A stretch of DNA of 64,000 nucleotides from Curvibacter sp. GWA2_63_95 (GTDB lineage Bacteria; Pseudomonadota; Gammaproteobacteria; Burkholderiales; Burkholderiaceae_C), in contig MGPB01000008.1 of the NCBI GenBank assembly GCA_001795455.1, positions 62,001 to 126,000 of the forward strand, given 5' to 3'. This document shows, piece after piece, positions 49,983-58,130 of the stretch. Below the pieces are notes generated by a model that was given only the letters and a program-made list of their open reading frames with translations, was not told the origin of the DNA and ran no database searches. Made by a program: the position numbers and the translations under genes. Position 1 is the first letter of the stretch. Every line of letters begins with the position of its first letter.

Positions 49983-51011
49983 TCAGCCCTGCGTGATGGC
50001 GACCGGCAGGCCGGTCTGGAGTGACTCGGTCACCGCCAACCCAATGCGCGTGGCCTCCAGCGCGTCGGACAGCGTGAGCGTGAGCGCGCGCTCGCCGCGG
50101 CAAGCGGCCACGAACTCGGCCATCTCGGCCGCAAATGCTGCCTCGAAACGCTCGTAGAAGTCCTTCAGCACGGCATGGCGCACACCGTGGGCATCGCTCT
50201 TCACCACACGGTCGCGGGCAGCGTGCTCGCCCACCAGCAGCTTGCCGGCGGTGCCAATGACCTCCGTGTGGGTTTCATGGCCGTGGGCCATGGTGCGCGA
50301 GGCGTAGAAGACGGCCTTGGCACCGCCCTCAAAGTCCACAATGGCCAGGCCGTTGTCCACATCACCAAACTCCGCCAGACCGGGGTGCAGGGCGATGGTG
50401 CCGGTGGCGTAGGCGCGCAGGGCCTTGGGGCGGCCCAGCATCCAGCGTGCCAAATCGATGTCGTGCACGCTGCAGTCCATGAAGATGCCGCCCGAGGTGG
50501 GCGCAAAGCGCACAAAGAAGCCGTCGGGGTCATTCTGGTCGCAGGTCTGCGAGCGCACGATGAACGGGCGTCCGATCTCGCCTGCCTCAATGCTGGCCTG
50601 GGCCGCACGGTAGCTGGGGTCAAAGCGGCGCACAAAGCCCACCATGGCCACCAGTGCCGGGTGCTTGGCCGCCTCTGCCAATACGCGCGCGCAATCGGGC
50701 ACGTTCAGGGCCAGGGGCTTTTCCACAAACACATGTTTGCCGGCTTGCAAGGCCGCAATGGCCTGGTCGGCATGCAAAGAGGTGGGGGTGACCAGCACCA
50801 CAGCGTCCACATCGGGGCTGGCCAGCAGGTCTTCATAACGGGAGTAGACCTGGGTGATGCCGAGCTGCTCGGTGGCATACACACGCTCGGCTTCGACCGG
50901 GCTGCAGGCGGCGGTGAGGGTGCAGTTGCGGGTGCTGAAGGCCAGGGCTTGTGCGTGGCGTTGGCCCAGGCGGCCGAGGCCGACGATACCGATCCGCAAA
51001 GAGGATGTCAT
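49983..51011 (-). CDS. Gfo/Idh/MocA family oxidoreductase (inositol-dehydrogenase-like)
   Basis: 342 aa NAD(P)-dependent oxidoreductase. The Rossmann motif is IGIVGLGRLGQRHAQAL, the catalytic Lys is in HVFVEKPLALNVPD, and the C-terminal domain has GGIFMDCSVHDIDLARWMLG with the typical Asp/His pair. The family oxidises inositols, their methyl ethers or amino-inositols. It follows another such gene eight bases upstream on the same strand. The position in the cyclitol island, next to iolG-type enzymes, points to a methyl- or amino-inositol or a keto intermediate as substrate. Confidence 0.9.
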   Translation of the reverse strand: MTSSLRIGIVGLGRLGQRHAQALAFSTRNCTLTAACSPVEAERVYATEQLGITQVYSRYEDLLASPDVDAVVLVTPTSLHADQAIAALQAGKHVFVEKPLALNVPDCARVLAEAAKHPALVAMVGFVRRFDPSYRAAQASIEAGEIGRPFIVRSQTCDQNDPDGFFVRFAPTSGGIFMDCSVHDIDLARWMLGRPKALRAYATGTIALHPGLAEFGDVDNGLAIVDFEGGAKAVFYASRTMAHGHETHTEVIGTAGKLLVGEHAARDRVVKSDAHGVRHAVLKDFYERFEAAFAAEMAEFVAACRGERALTLTLSDALEATRIGLAVTESLQTGLPVAITQG

Positions 51012-51019
51012 GGCGCGCC

Positions 51020-52015
51020 TTAGAAGGTGATGATCTGGTTGGTGGCAGCGCTTTGGGCGGCGGCATCGGCCAGGATTTGCGCGTCCACGCCGTCCTGCAC
51101 CGTGGTGCGGAAGCTGCCGCCGTTTTGCAACTGGGTGAAGAAGTGCTCGATCTCCAGGCGGTAGGCCGCGGCGTAGCGCTGCAGGAAGAAGGCTTCAGGG
51201 TTGTCCTGCGAGGTGCCTTGTGCCGTGGCCTGGGTCACTTCGCTGGGGCGGTGGTTGCCACACTGCAGCATGCCCGCAGAGCCAATCACCTCAAAGCGCT
51301 GGTCGTAGCCGTAGGCGGCGCGGCGCGTGGTGTTGATCTGGCACAGGCGGCCCTTGACGGTCTTGATGGTGACGGCCGTGCAGTCAAAGTCGCCGGCTTT
51401 GCCAATGGCGGGGTCGGTCAGGCAGGAGCCGGTGGCGCTGAGCCAGGCCGCCTTGTCGCCATCGCCACACAGAATCCAGCGGAACACATCGAAGTCGTGG
51501 ATCAGCATGTCGCGGAAGATGCCGCCGGACTGCTGGATGTACTCCACCGGGGGCGCACCGGGGTCGCGGCTGGTGATGACCAGCATTTCGGGGTTGCCGA
51601 TGTCACCGCGGTCCAGGCGGATTTTGGCCTCGTTGAAGGTGGGGTCGAAACGGCGCTGGAAGCCGATCATGCAGGCCACGCCGGCAACTGAGACCGCCTT
51701 TGCCACCGCCTCAGCGCGTTGCACGGACAAGTCCACCGGTTTTTCGCAGAAGATGTGTTTGCCGGCAGCCGCTGCGCGTGCGATCAGGTCGCTGTGCGTG
51801 GTAGTGGGCGAGCAGATGGCAACGGCGTCGATACTCTTGTCCGCGAACACGGTGCCAATGTCTGCCACCTGGGCACCCAGAGTCTGCGCCAGGTCTGCAG
51901 CAGTAGCGGGCATGGCATCGCAGATGTACTTGAGTTGCACGCCCGATTGGGCGGCAAGGTTGGTGGCGTGAATGCGGCCAATACGACCAGCGCCGAACAC
52001 TGCAACGTGCTTCAT
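51020..52015 (-). CDS. iolG: Inositol 2-dehydrogenase, proteobacterial IolG type
   Basis: 331 aa. Rossmann motif VAVFGAGRIGRIHATNL, catalytic Lys in HIFCEKPVDLSVQ, and the subfamily blocks IGFQRRFDPTFNEAK, ITSRDPGAPPVEYIQ, GGIFRDMLIHDFDVFRW and RRAAYGYDQRFEVIGS. This pattern is the proteobacterial IolG group that oxidises myo-inositol to 2-keto-myo-inositol with NAD. It is first of a two-gene operon. A GGAA-N6-TTCC palindrome lies 81 bases upstream, between this gene and the RpiR-type regulator. Confidence 0.92.
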   Translation of the reverse strand: MKHVAVFGAGRIGRIHATNLAAQSGVQLKYICDAMPATAADLAQTLGAQVADIGTVFADKSIDAVAICSPTTTHSDLIARAAAAGKHIFCEKPVDLSVQRAEAVAKAVSVAGVACMIGFQRRFDPTFNEAKIRLDRGDIGNPEMLVITSRDPGAPPVEYIQQSGGIFRDMLIHDFDVFRWILCGDGDKAAWLSATGSCLTDPAIGKAGDFDCTAVTIKTVKGRLCQINTTRRAAYGYDQRFEVIGSAGMLQCGNHRPSEVTQATAQGTSQDNPEAFFLQRYAAAYRLEIEHFFTQLQNGGSFRTTVQDGVDAQILADAAAQSAATNQIITF

Positions 52016-52096
52016 GAAAGTTCCTGTCTCCGTATGTTTATGGAATATCTCGTCGCGCGCGACGCGAAGACAGGACTATACGAAAAATTGCCGCTA

Positions 52097-52114
52097 TTGG
52101 AAATATTTTTCCAA
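52097..52114. promoter_or_regulatory. GGAA-N6-TTCC palindrome upstream of iolG (probable RpiR/IolR operator)
   Basis: TTGGAAATATTTTTCCAA is a 7-4-7 perfect inverted repeat containing GGAA-N6-TTCC, a pattern I recall for IolR of rhizobia. Near-copies occur at 53064-53081 (13 of 18) and 60875-60892 (17 of 18). Confidence 0.75.
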
Positions 52115-52152
52115 ATTAAATTAATAATGAAATATTAATTTATCTACCAGTT

Positions 52153-53025
52153 TTAGGCTTGTGCCGGGGTCGAGGTTGGGCGGTAAGGCAGCTCCAGCGC
52201 ATAGGCCAGGGAAATGAACAGGCTTTGTGCCAGGCCCATGGTACTGGTTAAGGCCCTGAAGCCGAAGGTCGAGTTGTCCTGCACGATCAGCACGGCCTCA
52301 GCGTCTTTGGCCAGTGGGCTCATGCGGCTGTCGGTGATGGCGATCACGCGCGCACCCCGTTCTTGTGCCAGCGCTACGGCGGCCAGTGTTTCTTCCGCAT
52401 AGGGTGCAAACGAAATGGCCAGTATCACATCGCCCGTGCGCACTGAGCGCATCTGCCCCAGATGCATATTACCCAAGGCCGACATCAGGCACACACGCTT
52501 GTCGGTGTGCTGCAGCGCGTAGTCCAGGTAGACGGCAATAGGGAAAGAGCGACGTGACGCGGCGATCCAGATGCAGTCGGTCTTGCGCAGCATGTCCACG
52601 GCTTTTTTAAAGGTGGCCTCGTCCAGATTTGCCTCCAGCTCGTGCATGGCAGCCTGGCTGCCAGCCAAAAACTCGCGTGCAATTTCTACGCTTGAGAGAC
52701 TGCCGGCGCCAGAGTCGATGATGTCGCGGATGCGTGCGCGGTAGTTGCGGCTGGGCGCCAACTGGCGCGTCAAACCCTCGCGGAAGACAAGTTGCATCTC
52801 CGAGAAACCGGAGAAGCCGAAGTGCTTGGCAAAGCGCACCACCGCCGAGGGCTGCACCTGGCAGTTGGCCGCCAGTTGCTGGATACCTTCAATGCCGATG
52901 TGGTCGCGGTGCTGCTCCACATACTTGGCAATAATTTTGAGTTGTTTGCTCAGCGTGTCGTACTCCGCAGTAATGCGTGCGATGAACTGATCGACCGGGG
53001 TCTTCTCGTTGCCCTTGGATGCCAT
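52153..53025 (-). CDS. MurR/RpiR family regulator (IolR-like)
   Basis: 290 aa: an N-terminal helix-turn-helix (residues 15-85, with IQQLAANCQVQPSAVVRFAK) and a C-terminal SIS sugar-phosphate domain (about 130-265; SFAPYAEETLAAVALAQERG, VIAITDSRMSPLAKDAE). RpiR-type regulators of inositol loci are named IolR and respond to an inositol catabolite. Located 137 bases upstream of iolG on the same strand. Palindromes of one type lie on both sides of it, consistent with autorepression and repression of iolG. Confidence 0.9.
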   Translation of the reverse strand: MASKGNEKTPVDQFIARITAEYDTLSKQLKIIAKYVEQHRDHIGIEGIQQLAANCQVQPSAVVRFAKHFGFSGFSEMQLVFREGLTRQLAPSRNYRARIRDIIDSGAGSLSSVEIAREFLAGSQAAMHELEANLDEATFKKAVDMLRKTDCIWIAASRRSFPIAVYLDYALQHTDKRVCLMSALGNMHLGQMRSVRTGDVILAISFAPYAEETLAAVALAQERGARVIAITDSRMSPLAKDAEAVLIVQDNSTFGFRALTSTMGLAQSLFISLAYALELPYRPTSTPAQA

Positions 53026-53063
53026 GTCCTGAATCTTTCGTGAGTTTTAGGGCAGTAGTCGCC

Positions 53064-53081
53064 CTGGAAAACTATTTCTTC
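53064..53081. promoter_or_regulatory. Weak GGAA-type site upstream of the RpiR-like gene
   Basis: CTGGAAAACTATTTCTTC matches the reverse form of the iolG palindrome at 13 of 18 bases, with the left half intact. It lies 38 bases before the regulator start and would allow autoregulation. Confidence 0.4.
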
Positions 53082-53146
53082 TCGTATTTTGATTGAAAAA
53101 GACGTTCTTCTTAGGAAGGGTGTTCCCGCAGGCGGCATATGTTTTT

Positions 53147-54202
53147 TCAGGTGAGATAAGACTGATTCCCCATGTTTTCAGTGAAGTAGAGGCGAAATTC
53201 TCCGGCTTTTCCCAGTTGGTTGGTAGAAGAGGGGGCCATGCCCAGCGCGACCAGCACGTGCTGGAGGGCGCGGATGGCCTGGGTGTCCGGATCCTGGTCG
53301 ATTACCACGTCCAGAACGCCTTGTTGCAGGTATTGGCGGTGGTCATCGGAAATCTCGTGGGTAATCCAGCAGACTTTGTCGTGGGCGAAGCGTTGCAACG
53401 CCGCATGGATACCCGGTGAGCCAGCGCCCGTGTTGTAGAGGCCCACGACGTCGTGTTGGCCTTGCAGGGCCTTTTTGAGTGCGAGGTAGCAGCGGTCCGG
53501 GTCATCGTGCGTCTCGGCCACATCTTTATCCCAGCGCAGGTGGGGGAATTGCGCGGCCAGGACCTCTCGGCAGCCTTCGCTTCGTTCGATGTGGCCCAGG
53601 TAGTCCAACCGGCTGGAGAGGGTGAGGATGCGGCCTTCGCGATGGCACAAACGCCCCAACAGGTAGCCTGCGGTGCGGCCGGCGGCATGATTGTCGATGC
53701 CCACATAGTCGGCCTGCGGCACATGGTTCACGCGGGTGACCACCATGGCCACGTGCTCTCCGTTGGCACGCGCCTGCTGCAGCGCCTGGCGCACCGCTGG
53801 CGTGTCCGGCGCGGCCACGATCAGGGCCTGGCGTTTGTAGCGTCGAGGCCCGATGGCGCGCACCAGCGCAGCCTCGTCTTCCTCCGGTGTTGTCACGCGG
53901 TGGACGACCAGCCGTTTGTCGAGCATGGCCACGCCCCGCTGCATGGCCTGGTTCAGACGTTGGAAGAAGGGCGAGGGGTTGTCTGGCAGCACGATGTCGA
54001 TGTGTATCAAACCATGCCGGGTTTCGGGCAACACCCGTGGCACACCTAACTGGCGCGCAGCCTGCACCACTTTCTCCCGCGTCTTGACCGATGCGGTGTC
54101 GCGCTCGTTGAGCACCCGGTCTACGGTGGCAATGCTCACTCCCGCCAGTGCGGCAATTTCGGTGAAGCGTGCGGTCTTTTTTTTGCGACTAGGGTTAACC
54201 AT
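53147..54202 (-). CDS. LacI family regulator 1
   Basis: 351 aa. The DNA-binding helix-turn-helix is FTEIAALAGVSIATVDRVLN with the hinge VVQAARQLGV; a periplasmic-binding-protein-like sensor domain follows from about 65 (HGLIHIDIVLPDNPSPFFQR, then VGIDNHAAGRTAGYLLGRL). The TVDRVLN variety occurs in regulators of sugar and cyclitol genes. It is divergent from the TIM-barrel/iolG operon, and a perfect palindrome straddles its start codon region (54206-54223). I prefer the ATG at 54202; an in-frame ATG at 54223 would begin inside the palindrome. Confidence 0.9.
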   Translation of the reverse strand: MVNPSRKKKTARFTEIAALAGVSIATVDRVLNERDTASVKTREKVVQAARQLGVPRVLPETRHGLIHIDIVLPDNPSPFFQRLNQAMQRGVAMLDKRLVVHRVTTPEEDEAALVRAIGPRRYKRQALIVAAPDTPAVRQALQQARANGEHVAMVVTRVNHVPQADYVGIDNHAAGRTAGYLLGRLCHREGRILTLSSRLDYLGHIERSEGCREVLAAQFPHLRWDKDVAETHDDPDRCYLALKKALQGQHDVVGLYNTGAGSPGIHAALQRFAHDKVCWITHEISDDHRQYLQQGVLDVVIDQDPDTQAIRALQHVLVALGMAPSSTNQLGKAGEFRLYFTENMGNQSYLT

Positions 54203-54205
54203 AAA

Positions 54206-54223
54206 TTGACGATTTATCGTCAA
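54206..54223. promoter_or_regulatory. LacI-type operator between regulator 1 and the iol operon
   Basis: TTGACGA-TTTA-TCGTCAA is a perfect 7-4-7 palindrome, extended by AA/TT to 22 bases. It lies directly before the LacI gene start and 85 bases before the divergent TIM-barrel gene. Confidence 0.8.
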
Positions 54224-54308
54224 TTATTGCGCAGTATTTTCGGGAGCGGGAACCTACATTGCGCAGGCCGTGCTGCGTTGGCAGCCGCGATACGACCAGG
54301 AGACAAAG

Positions 54309-55211
54309 ATGAAGATAGCCTTAGACCCGTACATGATCCGGCACCTGAGCCTGAACGATCTGCCCGCCGCAGTAGCTGCCCTGGGCTATGACCAGATCGA
54401 ACTCTCTCCCCGCTCAGACTTTCTGGACTGGTGGGTCATGCCCCGCGCCACTAAAGAGCGTATGGGCGGCTTCAAGGCCGCCATGAAAGCCTCCGGCGTA
54501 GGGCTTGCCAGCCTGCAACCCATGTACCGCTGGGCCAGCCCGTTTGAAGACGAGCGCCAATGGGCCATGCGTTGCTGGAAGAAGGCTATTGAGGTAGCCA
54601 TTGAGATGGATTGCCCCTTGATGGTGTCCGAGTTTGGCCGGGGCTCGTCTCCGGAGCGCTCGGTAGGGGAGCGTCCCGGTGCCAACACCAAGGAGATGTG
54701 CGAAGCCGCCTGGTTCCGCTCCATGGATGAGTTGCTACCCATCTTTGAGCGCGAAGGCATCACGCTGTCGGTAGAACCTCATCCGGAAGACTGGATAGAG
54801 ACCATGCAGCCAGCGGCGGACATGGTGAAGAACATCGGCTCCAAGGCTTTGAAGCTGTCCTACATCGCCCCCCACACCTTTTACTACGGCGACGACATGG
54901 CGGCGCTGATCAAGGAAACCGCCCCGGTACTCGCCCATGTGCGGGTGGCAGATACCTTTAACCACAAGAAGAGCAGCCAGCTGCGCTACATCGTCAATCC
55001 CCCGGGCTCCAACCAGATACGGGTGCACCAGCACTTGGACATGGGCCAGGGCGAGATTGACTGGGATGTGTTCTTCAAGACGCTGGCGGAGGTGAAGTTT
55101 GATGGCGTGATGTCTTCATGCGTGTTTGCGTGGGAGGAGCGTGCTGAGGACTCCAGCCGCTTTATGCGCAGCGAGATGCAGCGCTATATCGACAAGTTTT
55201 CCAACAAGTAA
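54309..55211 (+). CDS. TIM-barrel sugar phosphate isomerase/epimerase-like protein 1
   Basis: 300 aa, AP-endonuclease-2/xylose-isomerase-like barrel. Conserved-type blocks: [60 protein letters not shown] (metal-ligand Glu/His), [20 protein letters not shown] and [20 protein letters not shown] (metal ligand His). It likely isomerises or dehydrates a keto-inositol. Ribosome site AGGAG precedes the ATG at 54309. It is first in the plus-strand operon with iolG and a second barrel protein, under the divergent LacI protein. The exact reaction is unknown. Confidence 0.88.
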   Translation: MKIALDPYMIRHLSLNDLPAAVAALGYDQIELSPRSDFLDWWVMPRATKERMGGFKAAMKASGVGLASLQPMYRWASPFEDERQWAMRCWKKAIEVAIEMDCPLMVSEFGRGSSPERSVGERPGANTKEMCEAAWFRSMDELLPIFEREGITLSVEPHPEDWIETMQPAADMVKNIGSKALKLSYIAPHTFYYGDDMAALIKETAPVLAHVRVADTFNHKKSSQLRYIVNPPGSNQIRVHQHLDMGQGEIDWDVFFKTLAEVKFDGVMSSCVFAWEERAEDSSRFMRSEMQRYIDKFSNK

Positions 55212-55231
55212 CAACCCTCAGGAGATATTTC

Positions 55232-56242
55232 ATGACTTTGAAAATTGGTGTCATCGGAACCGGCATGATCGGCCGCGACCACACACGTCGCATTCAACAA
55301 GTGCTCGCGGGCGCCGAAGTGGTGGCCTTGTCTGACGTGAACGCGGCTAGCGCCGAAGCAGTTCGCAAAGACCTCGCACCCAACACCAAGTTGTACGACA
55401 CCGGTGAAGCCCTGATTGCAGCACCCGAAGTGCAAGCGGTATTGGTGACCTCTTGGGGCGCAACCCACGAGCCCTATGTGTTGGCCGCCATAGCCGCTGG
55501 CAAACCTGTTTTCTGCGAGAAACCACTGGCTACTACCGCTGAGGGGGCGCGTCGCATCGTCGATGCTGAAGTGAAGTTCGGCAAGCGCTTGGTGCAGGTC
55601 GGTTTCATGCGCCGCTACGACGCTGGCTATGTGGCGCTCAAGCACGCTGTGGAAAACCATACTGGTGCGCCTATCCTGGTGCACGCCGCTCACCGCAACC
55701 CCGCCGTTCCAGAGGCGTATGTGACGCCCATGGCCATCCACGACACCATGATCCATGAGATCGATGTGTTCCGCTGGTTGCTGAACGACGACTACGTGTC
55801 CGCCCGCGTGCTCTACCCCCGCAACGCGGCCCGCAGTCACACCAAGCTGCGCGATCCACAGGTCGTGGTGCTGGAGACCCAGAAGGGCGTACTGATCAAT
55901 GTGGAAATCTTCGTCAACTGCGCCTACGGCTACGACATCCAGTGCGAAGTGGTGGGCGAAGAAGGTACTGCCAAGTTGCCCGAGCCGATGACGGTGGACA
56001 TGCGCCTGGGCGCCAAGCGGCAGAGCACCATTCTCACTGATTGGAAAGACCGCTTTGTGGCCAGCTACGACGTGGAGTTGAAGGACTTTATCGGCGCGGC
56101 CTCCCAAGGTGGCGCCACCGGCCCGAGTGCCTGGGATGGCTATGCCGCCGCAGTCACCTCCGACGCCTGCGTGCAGGCGCAAGAGAGCAACGGCCAGCCC
56201 GTCGCCATTGAACTGCCTACCCGTCCTGCGCTGTACGCGTAA
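55232..56242 (+). CDS. iolG: myo-Inositol 2-dehydrogenase (Bacillus-type IolG)
   Basis: 336 aa. Long blocks match the Bacillus subtilis IolG as I remember it: [113 protein letters not shown]-like segment at the C-terminal sheet and [20 protein letters not shown]. It oxidises myo-inositol, and in relatives D-chiro-inositol or glucose, with NAD; Lys in EKP and the Asp/His in HDTMIHEID are catalytic. It is a different subfamily from the iolG at 51020. Confidence 0.93.
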   Translation: MTLKIGVIGTGMIGRDHTRRIQQVLAGAEVVALSDVNAASAEAVRKDLAPNTKLYDTGEALIAAPEVQAVLVTSWGATHEPYVLAAIAAGKPVFCEKPLATTAEGARRIVDAEVKFGKRLVQVGFMRRYDAGYVALKHAVENHTGAPILVHAAHRNPAVPEAYVTPMAIHDTMIHEIDVFRWLLNDDYVSARVLYPRNAARSHTKLRDPQVVVLETQKGVLINVEIFVNCAYGYDIQCEVVGEEGTAKLPEPMTVDMRLGAKRQSTILTDWKDRFVASYDVELKDFIGAASQGGATGPSAWDGYAAAVTSDACVQAQESNGQPVAIELPTRPALYA

Positions 56243-56269
56243 ATCAATCTCTCTATCTGAAAGAACACT

Positions 56270-57061
56270 ATGCGTTTTTCTTTGAGCCATATCCTGGCCC
56301 CCCGCCAATCTCCCGCAGAGTTTTTCGCCATGGCCCGCGCCCTCGGCGTGACCGATGTAGAAATCCGCAACGACACCCCCAATGTGGTTGGCACCTTGGC
56401 GCCGGCTGACGTGAAAGCAGCGGCGGCTACTGCCGGAGTGAACCTCTTGTCTATCAACGCGTTGTATCCCTTCAACGTGTGGAACGATGAGCGCCGTGCC
56501 CAGACCGAGAAGCTGGCCGACTATGCCGCCGCATCCGGCGCCAAAGCCCTGGTCATGTGCCCGCTCAATGATGGCACCCCCGTGTCACAAGCCGATGTAG
56601 TGACCGCACTCAAGGCGATCAAGCCGATCCTGGAATCGCGCGGCATCACCGGTTTGGTGGAGCCACTGGGTTTCCCTGTGTCGTCCCTACGCCGCAAGGC
56701 CGATGCGATCGCAGCCATCAAGGAAGCGGGCGGCGAAGGCTTGTTCAAGTTGGTGCACGACACCTTCCACCACCACCTGGCCAGTGAGACCGAGTTCTTT
56801 CCTGAATGGACCGGTTTGGTGCATATTTCCGGCGTGGTTGATGCGGACGTGTCTGTGGACAAAATGCTCGACGCCCACCGCGTGCTGGTGGACAAGCGTG
56901 ACCGCCTGGGCAACATCCCCCAGATTCGTGCCTTGCAGGCTGCAGGTTACAAGGGCCCGTTCAGCTTCGAGCCCTTTGCTACCGAAGTGCAGGAGTTGGC
57001 CGACCCGCAAGCTGCGCTGGCCGATAGCATCGGCTGGATTCGCGAACAGGTCGCTGCCTGA
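56270..57061 (+). CDS. TIM-barrel inosose isomerase-like protein (IolI-like)
   Basis: 263 aa, xylose-isomerase-like barrel. Strands carry VTDVEIRNDTPNVVGTLAP, GVNLLSINALYPFNVWND, GLVEPLGFPVSSLRRKADAI (metal-ligand Glu), LVHDTFHHHLASETEFFPE (metal-ligand His/Asp), and PFSFEPFATEVQEL (last Glu). The DxEIRND start is typical of IolI-type 2-keto-myo-inositol isomerases found beside iolG in Proteobacteria. It is third in the operon, 27 bases after iolG, and followed by an intrinsic terminator. Confidence 0.88.
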   Translation: MRFSLSHILAPRQSPAEFFAMARALGVTDVEIRNDTPNVVGTLAPADVKAAAATAGVNLLSINALYPFNVWNDERRAQTEKLADYAAASGAKALVMCPLNDGTPVSQADVVTALKAIKPILESRGITGLVEPLGFPVSSLRRKADAIAAIKEAGGEGLFKLVHDTFHHHLASETEFFPEWTGLVHISGVVDADVSVDKMLDAHRVLVDKRDRLGNIPQIRALQAAGYKGPFSFEPFATEVQELADPQAALADSIGWIREQVAA

Positions 57062-57081
57062 GTTTGTCTGACGTCTGATGG

Positions 57082-57107
57082 AAAAGGCCAGCGTGAGCTG
57101 GCCTTTT
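57082..57107 (+). terminator. Rho-independent terminator after the iolI-like gene
   Basis: AAAAGGCCAGC-GTGA-GCTGGCCTTTT, an 11-bp stem closing the plus-strand iol operon. It is symmetric enough to act also on the convergent moc operon ending at 57141. Confidence 0.88.
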
Positions 57108-57140
57108 CGCTTGCAAAAACCGTTGAATCACCACATTCGA

Positions 57141-58130
57141 TCAGCACCGTTGCCATTCTTCCTGCAGCCACCGTGCGCAGGCGATGTTGTTTTGCCAGAT
57201 GTCGTAACGCCCACCACCGCCGTAATCCGGGAAGGGAATGAACTCACAGCTGATTTGCTGGGGCGCGTGAGTGGGGTGCGCCTTCATCCAGTCCAGCATT
57301 TCGTTCACCGCGGTCTTCCAGGTGGTGAGTGCCTGCACCTCCCAATTGCGGTGAAAGCTTCCTGGTGCGGGTTCGATAAAGGGGTATTGAATCGCGCGAC
57401 CTGGTCGGCCGTTACTGCGTTGCATGGCAGCGTTGCCCGGTAGGCCGGTTGCCACGCTGCGTGTGTGCGCATGCACCACCCAGCCACGTGCCAGCCACTG
57501 GCGGTAGAGCGTGCCAGGCAACCCGGGCGCCAGCTGCGCCCGCCCGCCATCCGCAGCGTTTTGCAGGCCGCTGGCTAGTAGCTCTTCCGGGGTGTCGATC
57601 TTGAACACCAAGTGCGAGTGGTCCAGTGTCAGGCGCAGTGACACGTTTGATCGCGCCAGCAGCTCGCCTACCGCCTCCACACGATGAAAGCGCTCGCTCC
57701 ACATGTCGACATGCACTTCCATTGCAGGCAGGCAGCCCGCAGTGGCGCCGTGTTCCATCGCATCGAGAAACCAGTCAGCCACCTCGCGGTCACTGAGTTC
57801 GTGACCATCAGCGTGGCGCGCGAACAGCTGGATGTTGAACAGCCGTGCGCCCAGTTCGCCACCGGTGCGCATGCCCCAGCGCATTAAGGCCTCATCACGG
57901 CCTGCGCAAAAGATGCCACCGAACACGCCGACGGGTATGCCGTGTTCGGCAATCCAGTAGCGGTAGGGTGAAAAATCTTCATCCGGATCAATGTTCTTTT
58001 CGATGTAGTCAAAGACACCGGCGTCGCGCACCCAGCGCAAGCGGGTAGGCGTGTCGGGGCTAGGCAGGCCGTCGTGGATCAGCACACCATCCAAATTGAT
58101 GCCGATGGGCAGTGCTTTAGAGGGAGTCAT
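57141..58130 (-). CDS. TIM-barrel protein of the moc operon (xylose isomerase-like superfamily)
   Basis: 329 aa. Barrel-type segments are GINLDGVLIHDGLPSPDTPT, IEKNIDPDEDFSPYRYWIAE, HGIPVGVFGGIFCAGRDEAL, CLPAMEVHVDMWSERFHRVE (Glu/Asp metal ligands) and LRLTLDHSHLVFKIDTPEEL (Asp/His). It ends with CEFIPFPDYGGGGRYD. It is not close to IolE or to the two other barrels here. The start overlaps the mocF stop by four bases, so it is made together with MocDEF and probably acts on their product. It may correspond to MocC of rhizobial moc loci; I cannot verify this. Confidence 0.8.
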   Translation of the reverse strand: MTPSKALPIGINLDGVLIHDGLPSPDTPTRLRWVRDAGVFDYIEKNIDPDEDFSPYRYWIAEHGIPVGVFGGIFCAGRDEALMRWGMRTGGELGARLFNIQLFARHADGHELSDREVADWFLDAMEHGATAGCLPAMEVHVDMWSERFHRVEAVGELLARSNVSLRLTLDHSHLVFKIDTPEELLASGLQNAADGGRAQLAPGLPGTLYRQWLARGWVVHAHTRSVATGLPGNAAMQRSNGRPGRAIQYPFIEPAPGSFHRNWEVQALTTWKTAVNEMLDWMKAHPTHAPQQISCEFIPFPDYGGGGRYDIWQNNIACARWLQEEWQRC

